A stretch of 64,000 bases of DNA from Pseudomonadota bacterium (GCA_023424095.1 JAFAEG010000030.1:12065-76064); one strand, 5' to 3'. Positions 28,260 to 37,451 are shown, counted from the first letter of the stretch. The notes: a model not told the origin generated them from the letters alone. Program-made: numbers and translations.

Positions 28260-29393
28260 TCAGCCGTGAATGCCCTGCGACAGCAAGGACACGGTGAGGC
28301 CGTAGAAATTCGAGCAATTATAATCGAGGATGACCCGGTAATTGTTGGTCAGCAGATAGGCCGGCGCGCCGGGGCCGTCGGGCTCCAGCAGGGTCGCCAT
28401 CTCATCATCCGCGATCCGCTGCGCGCTGGCGATCGGCTGCACGCCCAGCGCCCGCCATTCCGCCATGGTCAGCCAGCGGCTGTGCCGTTCGAACACGCGG
28501 GCGCAGCGCGGCGCGCGCATATTGTTGGCGATCGCGGCGCGATCCAGCCCCGCTGGCACCCGCACCTCCGCGCCCCAAGGCACGTTCGGCTTCCAACCGG
28601 CATTGTTCAAATAATTGGCGATCGAAGCCAATGCGTCGACCGAACTGCCCCAGATGTCGGCGCGGCCGTCCCCGTCGCCATCCACTGCGAGGCGAATGTA
28701 GACGGACGGCAGGAATTGCGACTGGCCGGTCGCGCCGGCCCATGACCCTTGCAAGGTCGAGCGCGGGAAGCCGCGCTCCAGCATCTTGAGCGTCGCGACG
28801 AACTCGGTCGCGAACAATTCGCGGCGACGGCCTTCATAAGCCAGGCTCGCCAGCGAATTGAGCAGGTCGAAATTGCCCATGATCCGGCCGTAACCGGTTT
28901 CCTTGCCCCAGATCGCGACCAGCACCGACGGGTCGACGCCATAACGCTGCCCGATCTCCGCCAGTTGCGCCGCATGCCGGGCGAGCCGGTCGCGGCCCAT
29001 ATTGGCCAGCGCCGGGGTCACGTGCCGCGCCAGATAGGGCTGGAACGGCGGATTGGAGGTGCTACCCGGCGGGCCACCCGGCTGCTGCCGATCGAGCTGC
29101 ACCGTGCGGGCGGAAAAGGTCAGGGTGGGAAAGATGCGATTGATCGTGGCCTGGCTCACGCCTTCCGCCAGCGCCCGCCGCTCAAGGTCCGGCAGATAGG
29201 CCCGGAAGCCAGCCTCGCTGAGGCCGCTTTCCTGGACCGCAACCTTCGCCTGCCGCTCGACCCGGGCCGGCGCGACCAGCTTACGCTCGGTGACCTCGGC
29301 CACGCCCTCGAAAAAGGCACCGGTCGACGGCAGCTCGGCCGTATGGCCCAGCCCGAAGCCGGAAAACAGGAATGACAAGGTCCTCAGCAGCAT
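28260..29393 (-). CDS. Lytic murein transglycosylase (MltB family)
   Basis: 377 residues. The catalytic Glu lies in WGKETGYGRIMG, and the downstream GATGQSQFLPS and DIWGSSVDALASIANYL are MltB landmarks. A C-terminal peptidoglycan-binding-like domain is present (QPIASAQRIADDEMATLLEPDG...). The N-terminal ~20 residues are hydrophobic (LLRTLSFLFSGFGLG). The start ATG 29393 is chosen because the upstream reading to 29492 is Cys- and Gly-rich with no family support. It cleaves the glycan strand with formation of a 1,6-anhydro end. Confidence 0.9.
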   Translation of the reverse strand: MLLRTLSFLFSGFGLGHTAELPSTGAFFEGVAEVTERKLVAPARVERQAKVAVQESGLSEAGFRAYLPDLERRALAEGVSQATINRIFPTLTFSARTVQLDRQQPGGPPGSTSNPPFQPYLARHVTPALANMGRDRLARHAAQLAEIGQRYGVDPSVLVAIWGKETGYGRIMGNFDLLNSLASLAYEGRRRELFATEFVATLKMLERGFPRSTLQGSWAGATGQSQFLPSVYIRLAVDGDGDGRADIWGSSVDALASIANYLNNAGWKPNVPWGAEVRVPAGLDRAAIANNMRAPRCARVFERHSRWLTMAEWRALGVQPIASAQRIADDEMATLLEPDGPGAPAYLLTNNYRVILDYNCSNFYGLTVSLLSQGIHG

Positions 29394-29543
29394 GTCGTCG
29401 CCTTCATCGAATCCACTATGTCGGCCCCGTCCGCAATATGAAAGGCTTGACATGGCGGAAGGCTGAATGCCGGGCTGAAACGTGCACGGCACTGGCCAAA
29501 CGCATTGTCGCGGCCCCGCTCCATGTGGCAGGGCACGCGCACC

Positions 29544-29633
29544 GGATGGGTGGCCGAGTGGTTTAAGGCAGCGGTCTTGAAAACCGCCGTGGGTGCAAGC
29601 TCACCGTGGGTTCGAATCCCACCCCATCCGCCA
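29544..29633 (+). tRNA. tRNA-Ser (anticodon UGA)
   Basis: A 90-base class II tRNA. The acceptor stem GGATGGG pairs with CCCATCC, with discriminator G, and CCA is encoded. The D-arm has GTGGCCGAGTGG, the anticodon stem-loop is CGGTCTTGAAAACCG with TGA as anticodon, there is a long variable arm (CCGTGGGTGCAAGCTCACCG) and a T-arm GGTTCGAATCC. It reads UCN serine codons. Confidence 0.95.
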
Positions 29634-29779
29634 CACGCCCCGGCGAGCCTCCGATTAACCCGATGTAGAAGCTTCGGCACGAATGAGACGGGTCGGCTCC
29701 AGATCCTCCAGAATTGCGACGCATGACCGTGTCGACATTCGGCAGGGCAGCCGGGAAATGTCGGAGCAGCGCGGGGCAG

Positions 29780-30877
29780 ATGGGCATGAATGAACTCGAG
29801 GCGTCCAGCGATTCGTCCGCCTATGAAGTGCCTGCTGCCGTGGATGAATTCGGCAGGCTGACGGATCATTGCGTCCGGCAAGCGCTGGAGATGATAGACA
29901 CGCACGGCCTGGTCATCCTGACCGGCCTGCTGTCGGACGAGGAAGCGGATTTCGGCCTGGAGCTGATGCGCCAAACCATCGACGATCCGGATCGCAGCCG
30001 CTGCTCCTTCGCCAGCGAGACCGACAATCGCTACGTGCGCCGCGATTTCTGCTCCCTTCCCTCGACGCCGCCTGTGAAGAGCTTTGCCGCCACCTTGTGC
30101 CAGCGTCTGGAGGGCGTCCTGTCGGAATATTGCGGCCGGTCGCGTCCGCTTCTCGAGATCATCACCCTGACCAGCTATCTCGGCTCATCGCATCAATATA
30201 TTCACCGCGATCCGGCCGGCGTGATCAGCCTTCTGGCCGCCGTGGAAGACGTCTCGGAGCAGCAGGGGGGAACGGCTTTCATCCCCGGGACGCACATGTA
30301 CGGCGGCGCCGAATACAAACATGGCGGCGCGGCCCATGCGTTGGTGGAGCTGTTTCGCACCAAGTGTAATTACAGGATCTTTCGCCATAATCTGAAGAAA
30401 TTATGGGCGATGCGCGGGGACAAGCAGACCCCGCTTGCGCCTGGCGAGTTCAGGGACCGGGTGTTTTCAACCAAGTGGGATCAGCATCAGCCAAATCTGC
30501 TGCGCTTCGTGATGGGGAAGAATTCCCAATTCAGCATTCGCATGCTCGGCCCGCGGCGCTTGTGGAAACTCTATCGCCAGCGCAAGCGCCTCGGCAGCCT
30601 GTTCCAACTGGTCCAGACGGCACCTCGGAAGGGGAGCGTCATCCTCTATCGGAGCGATTTGCTCCATGGCGGCCCCGACAATAGGTCGCCCCATCCCCGG
30701 CGCTTCTTCGGCATGAGCATCGCGCGGGACATCATCGAACCCAAATATTGGCATGATGGCTATTCGCCGCACCCCACGCTGATTTCTCAGCCGATGTGTT
30801 TCGGCGACCTTCTGGACGCTCCCCCGCTTCCGGTGCCGTCCCGAGCGGCTCGCCGCCACCTGCGAGTCTCCGGATAA
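29780..30877 (+). CDS. PhyH-like non-haem iron / 2-oxoglutarate dioxygenase family protein
   Basis: 365 residues from ATG 29780. Iron-binding motif: IHRD (H-x-D), then a distal His in LLHGGPDN and an Arg in HPRRFFGMSI, the arrangement of PhyH-type oxygenases. These hydroxylate small molecules with 2-oxoglutarate and Fe(II). No biosynthetic partners are nearby. The gene lies directly after tRNA-Ser, and its codons are more AT-rich than its neighbours (for example around 30360-30410), which suggests acquisition by transfer. ATGs at 29723 and 29786 are alternatives. Confidence 0.6.
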   Translation: MGMNELEASSDSSAYEVPAAVDEFGRLTDHCVRQALEMIDTHGLVILTGLLSDEEADFGLELMRQTIDDPDRSRCSFASETDNRYVRRDFCSLPSTPPVKSFAATLCQRLEGVLSEYCGRSRPLLEIITLTSYLGSSHQYIHRDPAGVISLLAAVEDVSEQQGGTAFIPGTHMYGGAEYKHGGAAHALVELFRTKCNYRIFRHNLKKLWAMRGDKQTPLAPGEFRDRVFSTKWDQHQPNLLRFVMGKNSQFSIRMLGPRRLWKLYRQRKRLGSLFQLVQTAPRKGSVILYRSDLLHGGPDNRSPHPRRFFGMSIARDIIEPKYWHDGYSPHPTLISQPMCFGDLLDAPPLPVPSRAARRHLRVSG

Positions 30878-30989
30878 AGCGTCTGGTCCGGCCCGGATGA
30901 GCGGCTGCGGCGCGCCCGGAACCCCACTACCCCCTTCCCCCACAGGGCTCTTGCCCGCATGATGCCCCGAACAGCGGGAGCCGGGAATC

Positions 30990-31979
30990 ATGATCGAAAC
31001 CATCCTCCTCGTCGTCGTCGCGACGGTGATCCTCTATCTGTTCGCCAGCGTGAAGCAGGTCCGGCAGGGCTATCAATATACGATCGAGCATTTCGGCCGT
31101 TTCACCCAGGCGGCGCGGCCCGGGCTGATCTTCGTCCCGGCCTTCTTCTACCGGGTCGGCCGGCGCATCAACATGATGGAGCAGGTGCTCGACATTCCGG
31201 GCCAGGAGATCATCACCAAGGACAATGCCATGGTCTCGACCGATGGCGTGGTCTTCTTCCAGGTGCTGGACGCCGCCAAGGCAGCCTATGAGGTCTCCGA
31301 TCTCTACAACGCCATCCTGAACCTGGTGACGACGAACCTGCGCACCGTGATGGGCTCGATGGACCTCGACGAGACTTTGTCGAAGCGCGACGAGATCAAC
31401 GCGCGGCTGCTGAACGTGATCGATCACGCCACGGAAGCGTGGGGCATCAAGATCACCCGCGTCGAGATCAAGGACATCCGCCCGCCCGCCGACATCGTCA
31501 ACGCGATGGCCCGGCAGATGAAGGCGGAGCGCGAGAAGCGCGCCAACATTCTCGACGCCGAAGGCTTCCGGGCCGCCGCCATCCTGAAGGCGGAGGGCGA
31601 GAAGCAGTCGCAGATCCTTGAGGCCGAGGGCCGCCGCGAAGCCGCCTTCCGCGACGCCGAGGCGCGCGAGCGCGAGGCGGAGGCGGAAGCGAAGGCCACG
31701 CAGGTGGTCAGTGAGGCGATCGCCAACGGCAACGCCCAGGCACTCAATTACTTCATCGCCCAGAAATATACCGACGCGGTGAGCGGCTTCGCCAACTCGC
31801 CCAACGCCAAGACCATCCTGTTCCCGGTCGAGGCCACCCAACTGATCGGCACCTTGGGCGGGATCGGCGAGATCGCCCGCGAGGTGATGAGCAGCAAGGG
31901 TGGCGTCGGCCTGATGCCGGCCGCCTCGACCGGGGTTCCGAATACGCGGCGCGACCGCGATCCGGGCGCCGGCCAATGA
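30990..31979 (+). CDS. SPFH/band-7 protein (QmcA-like)
   Basis: 329 residues. One N-terminal membrane helix (TILLVVVATVILYLFA) is followed by an SPFH domain (VRQGYQYTIEHFGRFTQAARPGL...). A long Ala/Glu/Arg-rich coiled-coil then runs from ~170 to ~250 (REKRANILDAEGFRAAAILK...). Such proteins form membrane-associated oligomers that organise membrane proteases and detergent-resistant domains. It overlaps the following NfeD gene by four bases, the standard SPFH-NfeD pair. Confidence 0.92.
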   Translation: MIETILLVVVATVILYLFASVKQVRQGYQYTIEHFGRFTQAARPGLIFVPAFFYRVGRRINMMEQVLDIPGQEIITKDNAMVSTDGVVFFQVLDAAKAAYEVSDLYNAILNLVTTNLRTVMGSMDLDETLSKRDEINARLLNVIDHATEAWGIKITRVEIKDIRPPADIVNAMARQMKAEREKRANILDAEGFRAAAILKAEGEKQSQILEAEGRREAAFRDAEAREREAEAEAKATQVVSEAIANGNAQALNYFIAQKYTDAVSGFANSPNAKTILFPVEATQLIGTLGGIGEIAREVMSSKGGVGLMPAASTGVPNTRRDRDPGAGQ

Positions 31980-32437
31980 ACTGGGGCGAAATCGACGCGG
32001 GCTGGTATTGGGTTGCGGCAGCGGCCCTGCTTGCGCTGACCGAATTGGCGATTCCGGGCATCTTTCTCGTCTGGATCGCCGCCGCGGCGGTGATCGCAGG
32101 CATCGTCGCTTTCGCCACCGGCGTTGGCCTGGAAACGCAGCTGATCGTCTTCGGCATCGCCTCGATCCTGATGGTGCTGATCGCCCGCCGCTCGCAGGCG
32201 AAGACGATCCTGACCAGCAGCGACCCGTTGCTGAACGACCGCGCCGCCCGCCTGATCGGCCAATCGGTGACGGTGCTGGACGCGATCGAGAATGGCCAGG
32301 GCCGGGTGAAGGTGGGCGACAGCGTCTGGTCGGCGCGCGGTGAGGATGCGGCGGCGGGCACGCGCGTCCAAGTGGTCGGCATCGAAGGCAGTTCGCTGCT
32401 CGTCGTCCCGGTCGCCGCGCCCCCGGCAATTTCCTGA
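31976..32437 (+). CDS. NfeD-family membrane protein
   Basis: 153 residues. Two or three N-terminal helices (AAALLALTELAIPGIFLVWIA and AAAVIAGIVAF...) are followed by an OB-fold-like beta domain (GQSVTVLDAIENGQGRVKVGDSVWSARGE). NfeD proteins partner SPFH proteins. This one lacks the extra serine-protease-like domain of long NfeD forms. ATG 31976 overlaps the upstream stop. Confidence 0.9.
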   Translation: MNWGEIDAGWYWVAAAALLALTELAIPGIFLVWIAAAAVIAGIVAFATGVGLETQLIVFGIASILMVLIARRSQAKTILTSSDPLLNDRAARLIGQSVTVLDAIENGQGRVKVGDSVWSARGEDAAAGTRVQVVGIEGSSLLVVPVAAPPAIS

Positions 32438-32460
32438 CTGTTCATACGGAGACGATTGCG

Positions 32461-34287
32461 ATGGCGTTCAACCGGCGTGAGATTATCGGCGGCGCGGGTG
32501 CGCTGGGGCTGGCGAGCGGCCTCCCCGCCCCGCTCGCCGCGCAATCGGGCCGCGACGCCCGCGCAAACATCCTGCTCGGCGAACTGGCCGAGGAGCATCT
32601 GCGCATGTTCCCGGAAACCGCCACCACGCTGGGCATCGACAAGCGGAGCCGCGCCGATCTGCGCGCCAGGATCGGCGACAAGTCGCGCGCCGGCCAGCAG
32701 GCCGAGCTGGCCTGGCTGCAATCGGCGGTCCGGCGGCTGAGTGCCCTTCCCGCCTCCGGCCTCTCGCCGCAGACCCAGTCGAACGTCGACACCGTCCGCG
32801 CGTCCTACGAGACCGGCATCCTTGGCTACGCCTTTCCCTATGGCGACGTCGGCGTCTCGAGCTGGCGCAACGGCCCGTATCCGGTCGCCCAGAATATGGG
32901 CTCGTACATCGATCTGCCGAAATTCCTCGACGCCGATCACACGGTCGAAAATGCCGAAGATGCCGAGACTTATCTCGCCCGCCTGTCACAACATGCCAAG
33001 CAATTGGACGATGAGACGGATCGCCTGCGGGCCCAGCGCGAACAGGGCGTGATCGCGCCCGATGCGGTGCTCGACAAGACGCTCGCCGCGCTCCGCCGCA
33101 CCCGCGAAGGCGATCCCGGCGAATGGATGATCGTCACCTCGCTCGCCAACCGCACCGCCTCGATTCCCGGCAATTGGCGTGCCCGGGCCGAGCAGATCGC
33201 CCGTCGCGACGTCAATCCGGCGCTGGGCCGGCAGATCGAGGAAATCGAGCAACATCGACGCCGCGCCACGGCCGACTTCGGCGCCTGGAAGCTGCCGCGC
33301 GGCGACGAATATTACGCCTGGACCCTCGCCGCCGCGACCACGACCCGCCGAACGCCCGATCAGGTCCACGAACAGGGTCTCGAGGAATTGCGCCATTATA
33401 CCGGCGAGATGGACCGGCTGATGCGCAGCCTGGGTTTCACCTCGGGGACCGTCAGCGACCGCTACCGCGCGATGCTCCGCGACCGGCGCTACGCCTTCGC
33501 CGAAGGGGATGCCGGCCGGGCCGAGATCATCGCCTTCATCCAGGCCCAGCTCGCAGAGCTGCGCCCGCGCCTCTCACAAGCCTTTGGCACGCTCGTCGCC
33601 GGCAATGTCGAAGTGCGCCGCATCGCCCCGGCCGAGGAAATGGGCGCGCCCGGCGCTTATGGCGGGGCCGGCTCGATCGACGGCTCCGTCCCCGGCCGCT
33701 TCTGGATCAACCTTCGAAGCACCGACATGCACAGCCGCATCGACCTTCCGAGCCTGACCTATCATGAGGCGATCCCGGGTCACGTCTGGGCCGGCGAATA
33801 TGCCAACCGGCTGCCGCTCGCCCGCGCCGTCACGGTGTACGGCTTCAGCGCATTTTCGGAAGGCTGGGCGCTCTATGGCGAGCAATTGGCCGGCGAGCTC
33901 GGCGTTTATGAGGACAATCCCGAAGGCCAGCTCGGCTATTATCAGTCCATGGCCTTTCGCGCCGCGCGGCTGGTGGTCGACACCGGCATCCACTCCAAGC
34001 GCTGGACCCGCGACCATGCCCTGCGCTGGTTCGCCGAGGCGACCGGCGGCACGGTGGACAGCGTTGCCAACGAGATCGACCGCTATGCCGTCTGGCCCGG
34101 CCAAGCCTGCGGCTACAAGGTCGGCCACACCGAGATCAACCGCCAGCGCGAACGTGCGCGCAGCGCGCTCGGCCGACGCTTCGACCTCAAGGCGTTCAAC
34201 GATCTGGTGGTCGGTGGCGGCTCGCGGCCGCTCACCATCGTGGAGCGCGAAGTCGACCGGATGATCGCCGCGCGCCGGCGGGGCTGA
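32461..34287 (+). CDS. DUF885 family putative metal-dependent peptidase, Tat-exported
   Basis: 608 residues. The N-terminus MAFNRREIIGGAGALGLASG contains a twin-arginine (RR) followed by a hydrophobic stretch and an AQS cleavage region, so export by Tat is likely. The family signature HEAIPGH, with GEQLAGE further down, suggests a zinc metallopeptidase site. Substrates of DUF885 proteins are not known to me. It stands alone, 23 bases after the NfeD gene, and is followed by a strong hairpin at 34291-34317. Confidence 0.85.
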   Translation: MAFNRREIIGGAGALGLASGLPAPLAAQSGRDARANILLGELAEEHLRMFPETATTLGIDKRSRADLRARIGDKSRAGQQAELAWLQSAVRRLSALPASGLSPQTQSNVDTVRASYETGILGYAFPYGDVGVSSWRNGPYPVAQNMGSYIDLPKFLDADHTVENAEDAETYLARLSQHAKQLDDETDRLRAQREQGVIAPDAVLDKTLAALRRTREGDPGEWMIVTSLANRTASIPGNWRARAEQIARRDVNPALGRQIEEIEQHRRRATADFGAWKLPRGDEYYAWTLAAATTTRRTPDQVHEQGLEELRHYTGEMDRLMRSLGFTSGTVSDRYRAMLRDRRYAFAEGDAGRAEIIAFIQAQLAELRPRLSQAFGTLVAGNVEVRRIAPAEEMGAPGAYGGAGSIDGSVPGRFWINLRSTDMHSRIDLPSLTYHEAIPGHVWAGEYANRLPLARAVTVYGFSAFSEGWALYGEQLAGELGVYEDNPEGQLGYYQSMAFRAARLVVDTGIHSKRWTRDHALRWFAEATGGTVDSVANEIDRYAVWPGQACGYKVGHTEINRQRERARSALGRRFDLKAFNDLVVGGGSRPLTIVEREVDRMIAARRRG

Positions 34288-34290
34288 GTG

Positions 34291-34317
34291 TCTCCCCTCC
34301 CTGCAAGGGAGGGGAGA
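34291..34317. terminator. Hairpin between the convergent DUF885 and DUF937-like genes
   Basis: A perfect 12-bp stem (TCTCCCCTCCCT/AGGGAGGGGAGA) with a 3-base loop sits exactly between two convergent genes. No T-run follows in either direction, so it may be a bidirectional terminator or a member of a palindromic repeat class. Confidence 0.6.
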
Positions 34318-34322
34318 TCGCT

Positions 34323-34685
34323 TCAGCTACGTCCGCCGAACAGGCCCTTGGCCATGTCGGTCAGATCGTCCATCACCGCGCCATCGCCGTCACGGTCGAG
34401 ACCGGACAGCAGAGCCGAAGGGTTGCTCAGCAGGCTCTGCACGTCGATCTGCGACAGCAGGCCGCCCAGCATCGGCGCCAGCGCCTGCAGTTTGCCGAGC
34501 GGCAGGCCGGTCTCGGCAGCAGCGCCCTCCGCTGCCTGCTCCGGCGACTCACCGTTGCCGGTGATCCGGCCGATGATCGATTCCGCACCGCTGCGCAGTT
34601 GATCGCCGTCCAGGCCGACCTTCGTGGCAAGCCCGTTCAGATCGATATTGCCGGCCTGCGCGAGCAGCGAATCAAGCATGGACAT
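34323..34685 (-). CDS. Small DUF937/YidB-like protein
   Basis: 120 residues. It is Gly/Leu-rich with a repetitive look (SMLDSLLAQAGNIDLNGLATKVGLDG...GLPLGKLQALAPMLGGLLSQ) that fits the YidB/DUF937 group of small stress-related proteins. The C-terminus ends AKGLFGGRS. Acidic runs (DRDGDGAVMDDLTDM) resemble a single EF-like loop but are not convincing as one. Function unknown. The longer reading to 34712 adds nine residues without support. Confidence 0.7.
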   Translation of the reverse strand: MSMLDSLLAQAGNIDLNGLATKVGLDGDQLRSGAESIIGRITGNGESPEQAAEGAAAETGLPLGKLQALAPMLGGLLSQIDVQSLLSNPSALLSGLDRDGDGAVMDDLTDMAKGLFGGRS

Positions 34686-34711
34686 GGCTTCACTTCCTTC
34701 CTCAAACACCA

Positions 34712-34743
34712 AGGCCCGCCGCTAGCATGGCAGCGGCGGGCCT
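34712..34743 (-). terminator. Hairpin after the DUF2171 gene
   Basis: A perfect 12-bp stem (AGGCCCGCCGCT/AGCGGCGGGCCT) with an 8-base loop lies between the DUF2171 stop and the next minus-strand start. It is followed by TTGGTGTTTG on the minus strand, a weak T-rich tract. It is a probable transcript end. Confidence 0.6.
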
Positions 34744-34767
34744 CAAAGCGCCGGAAGTGCAGAAAGG

Positions 34768-35148
34768 TCAGGCGGTCGTCTCGGCCGCTTCCTTTTCGCC
34801 TTTGCCCTTCACCTTGTTGTAGATGACGGCGCCCGCAGCAGCGACCGCGCCGGCCGCCGCAACGCCGATCGCGACCTTCTTCAGCGTCCCGCCGCCATCG
34901 GCGATCGCGCTGCCGTCGGCCTCTTCTTCCAGCAGCACGGCATTGCCGGCATTGGCCGACAGGCGGACCTTCTCGCCCTCGACCGTCGCGACCAGGCCGC
35001 CCGAAATATAATGGTGATGGCCATGCGAACCGCTGTCCTTCTTGGTCAGCTTGATGCGGTTGCCGTCGACCTTGTCGACCGTGCCGACATGGACGCCGTC
35101 GGCGCCGATCACTTCCATATGTTCCTTCACGCGACTCAGGTCTGCCAT
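34768..35148 (-). CDS. DUF2171 domain protein (small stress-type protein)
   Basis: 126 residues. The N-terminal half is a PRC-barrel-like DUF2171 domain (VKEHMEVIGADGVHVGTVDKVDGNRIKLTKKD) with a His cluster (GSHGHHHYISGG). A hydrophobic segment follows (AIGVAAAGAVAAAGAVIYN), then a Lys/Glu tail. Known only as a family; the role may be in stress response. ATG 35148 (MADLSRV) follows a GGAG site. It is probably transcribed alone or with the next downstream gene. Confidence 0.75.
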   Translation of the reverse strand: MADLSRVKEHMEVIGADGVHVGTVDKVDGNRIKLTKKDSGSHGHHHYISGGLVATVEGEKVRLSANAGNAVLLEEEADGSAIADGGGTLKKVAIGVAAAGAVAAAGAVIYNKVKGKGEKEAAETTA

Positions 35149-35243
35149 GGGGATTCTCCTCGATTGGAATGCCCCGCTGAAACGTGCCGGATATGGAATG
35201 GATGCACGGCCGATCCGCGCCGCCGATCTTTTCGTCGCGACCA

Positions 35244-36332
35244 TCAGCGAAAGATGCGCCGCACCTTTGCCGGGGTCCTGAGCCACGCGCCGATGCTTGC
35301 AGGATCATGGCGCAGGTCCCGCGCCGCATCGCCGATCCGCCAGGTCGCCTTGCGGATTCTCCCTTCGAACCTGCCCCTGGCGGCAGCGCTCACGAAGCGT
35401 CGCCGCGCCGCCTCCGGATCCGCGCCGGAGCCGGCTGGAATCGGCTCGCCCAGCAAGACCGCGGCGAGGCCCAGATTGTCGCGCAGCACCGCGACGAAAC
35501 CGAAGCGGGTGAAGTGCCGGCTCTGCCAGTCCCAGTCGATTTGCGTGCCATGTCGTCGCCGCAGGACGGCGAGGTCGAGCAATTGCCGCAGGCTCGGCCG
35601 TGCCGCGCGATAGCGCCGGTCGACGATCTGGGCATGGACGATGTTGTGAGCGACGCGCCAATCCACCCCGGGGATCAGGGCGACACCCTCCCCCACCGGC
35701 ACCTCCGTCGCTTGCGCCAGCGCATTTTCCCGATCGACCATGCGCACAAAGTTGGGACGGGCCGCCGCATGATGGATTTCGACCGAGACCGCCGTCTCCT
35801 TATCGCGCTGCATGGGCAGATGATGGTGGCCCGGAGAGGCTTGTGTGTGCGCTTCGAAACCGGCGGCCGCCAACGCTTCGAACGCGCCCGGCGCTGAGTC
35901 GGGCGGCACCATCAGATCGCAATCGAGCATCACCCGCAGGCCCGGCGCCGGATAATCCCCGGCCGCGAGCATCGCCGCCCCCTTCAGCAGCAACGGCTGG
36001 ATGCCGATCGCATTGAGGGCTCGGGTCGCGCGTTCCAGCGTCGACAGCACGCGCCGGTTCCGCTCGCCATTCATTTGGAGCAGGGCCGCAAACACCTGGG
36101 CGACCGGCGGCGGAATGCCGTCCGCGCGATGGATGCACCAGCCCAGCGCCGGTGCGACCATCTGCTCGCTCGCCAGCGCGACGATCCGCTCCCAATCGGG
36201 CGGCGTTTCCGCAAAGCCCCGGCGCTCTCCCCCCGTGCAGCCGCTCAGCGATCCGCCGATCAAGATCAGGTCGCGCCAGTCCGCCAGAGCGTCGGCGCGC
36301 CGGGCCGCGAGATTGCGACCGGTGGCGGTCAT
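35244..36332 (-). CDS. Nucleotidyltransferase-like protein (PF14907-type) of the peptide locus
   Basis: 362 residues. The middle holds LLLKGAAMLA (Lys117-Gly118) followed by RVMLDCDLMV with a D-x-D pair (Asp137, Asp139), the pattern of the nucleotidyltransferase-fold family found next to PqqD, lasso-peptide and other RiPP genes. The reaction is unknown. The start overlaps the stop of the upstream kinase-like gene by four bases, so the two are translated together. It is the last gene of the minus-strand arm of the locus (peptide, PqqD-kinase, nucleotidyltransferase). Confidence 0.75.
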   Translation of the reverse strand: MTATGRNLAARRADALADWRDLILIGGSLSGCTGGERRGFAETPPDWERIVALASEQMVAPALGWCIHRADGIPPPVAQVFAALLQMNGERNRRVLSTLERATRALNAIGIQPLLLKGAAMLAAGDYPAPGLRVMLDCDLMVPPDSAPGAFEALAAAGFEAHTQASPGHHHLPMQRDKETAVSVEIHHAAARPNFVRMVDRENALAQATEVPVGEGVALIPGVDWRVAHNIVHAQIVDRRYRAARPSLRQLLDLAVLRRRHGTQIDWDWQSRHFTRFGFVAVLRDNLGLAAVLLGEPIPAGSGADPEAARRRFVSAAARGRFEGRIRKATWRIGDAARDLRHDPASIGAWLRTPAKVRRIFR

Positions 36333-37429
36333 CTTGCTGCCAGGGTCAGCGCGTTGACGCGCTCGACCGCCGCCGCGACGTCGCCATACGGCAAGGTGAA
36401 GGCCGGCGTTCGCTCGATCCAGCCGATCAGGGCCTCGATCCGCGCGTCCGTGACGGGAGCCTCGACGCTGAGGCCCGCCTCGATCAGGCGCTGCAACGCG
36501 TTCAACGCCGATACCGGCTCGGACTCCGGCGTGTCCCCGGGGCGGAAATGCGGAAAGATCAGCGCGCCGACCGGCTGAGGCTCCGGCCAGACCGGCGCGC
36601 CGAGTTCGACCATCCGCGCCCTTGTATTCTTCACCTTGTAGGTCGTCGCCGTCCGAAGCGCCGGAAAGCGCTCGGCAAAGAGCGGCCAGCTTGCCTCCTT
36701 CACGCTCAGCGGCAGCGGCCAGGGCAATGCCTTGCCGGCCATCGTCAAAGGCACGGCGTCGTCTGAGCGATAGTCATAGCCGGCCCTGACCAGCGCCCCA
36801 ATCAGGGTGCTCTTGCCGCTGCCCGACACGCCGGCGATGCACAGGCCGCCCTGCGGACCGGCCACCGCGCCGGCGTGGAGCATGGCCACCACCTCATGTT
36901 CCGGCCATGCCAGGCCGATCATCGCGCGGATCGCCTGCTGCAGGCCGTAGCCGCGGCCGCGCACCACGCCGTCGACGGTCGTGACGGTCAGTTCGTCCGC
37001 TTCAACGCGGACCTCGATGCGCGTTTCGCTCGCGCGGTCGCTTGCGGGAAAGCGCTCGATCCACCGCGCTAGGACGCCGGCATGACGGGGATGTTCGACC
37101 GCGATCTCGAACACGGCGCCGCGCAATCGGCAGCGCCATTCACCCGCCCAGGCGGCCGGGCCTGCAGGCAACAAGGTTTCGGGATCCGATTGGCCGCGGC
37201 CCGGATCAGCATCCGCGGCGATCGTCCATGCTGCGATCAGCGCCGAAACATCCTGTTCGACGCGGGCCACCGTCTCAGGCTGCCCCCTGCTGATCGCCGC
37301 GACGATCTCCGAGGCTGGGATCCCGGCATCGAAGGCGCGCCAGATGTTCGCGGCGTGGGCATCGAGCACGAGCAGGCGTTCCCGCTCCGCCGGCAAGACC
37401 AGCCCATCGCCGCACGGGAACGCGCGCAT
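36329..37429 (-). CDS. PqqD-like domain fused to an HPr kinase-like ATPase
   Basis: 366 residues. The first ~75 residues look like a PqqD (peptide-binding RRE) domain, with LDAHAANIWRAFDAG and a helical V-x-x-D-V-x-x-x-I-A tail. The C-terminal half resembles bacterial HPr kinase/phosphorylase: HAGAV (185), P-loop GVSGSGKST (200-208) and YDYRSDDAVPL with paired Asp (223, 224). HPr-kinase-like enzymes with this layout phosphorylate or otherwise modify peptides in some RiPP clusters. It starts 22 bases after the 60-residue peptide gene and overlaps the next gene. Confidence 0.75.
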   Translation of the reverse strand: MRAFPCGDGLVLPAERERLLVLDAHAANIWRAFDAGIPASEIVAAISRGQPETVARVEQDVSALIAAWTIAADADPGRGQSDPETLLPAGPAAWAGEWRCRLRGAVFEIAVEHPRHAGVLARWIERFPASDRASETRIEVRVEADELTVTTVDGVVRGRGYGLQQAIRAMIGLAWPEHEVVAMLHAGAVAGPQGGLCIAGVSGSGKSTLIGALVRAGYDYRSDDAVPLTMAGKALPWPLPLSVKEASWPLFAERFPALRTATTYKVKNTRARMVELGAPVWPEPQPVGALIFPHFRPGDTPESEPVSALNALQRLIEAGLSVEAPVTDARIEALIGWIERTPAFTLPYGDVAAAVERVNALTLAAR

Positions 37430-37451
37430 TCCCGTGGCATTCGCTAAGAGG

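Noticed and set aside
29634..30989. Attachment-site duplication of the tRNA-Ser 3' end after the PhyH-like gene
   Set aside because: No copy of the T-arm or acceptor end is visible downstream, so integration by site-specific recombination is not supported.
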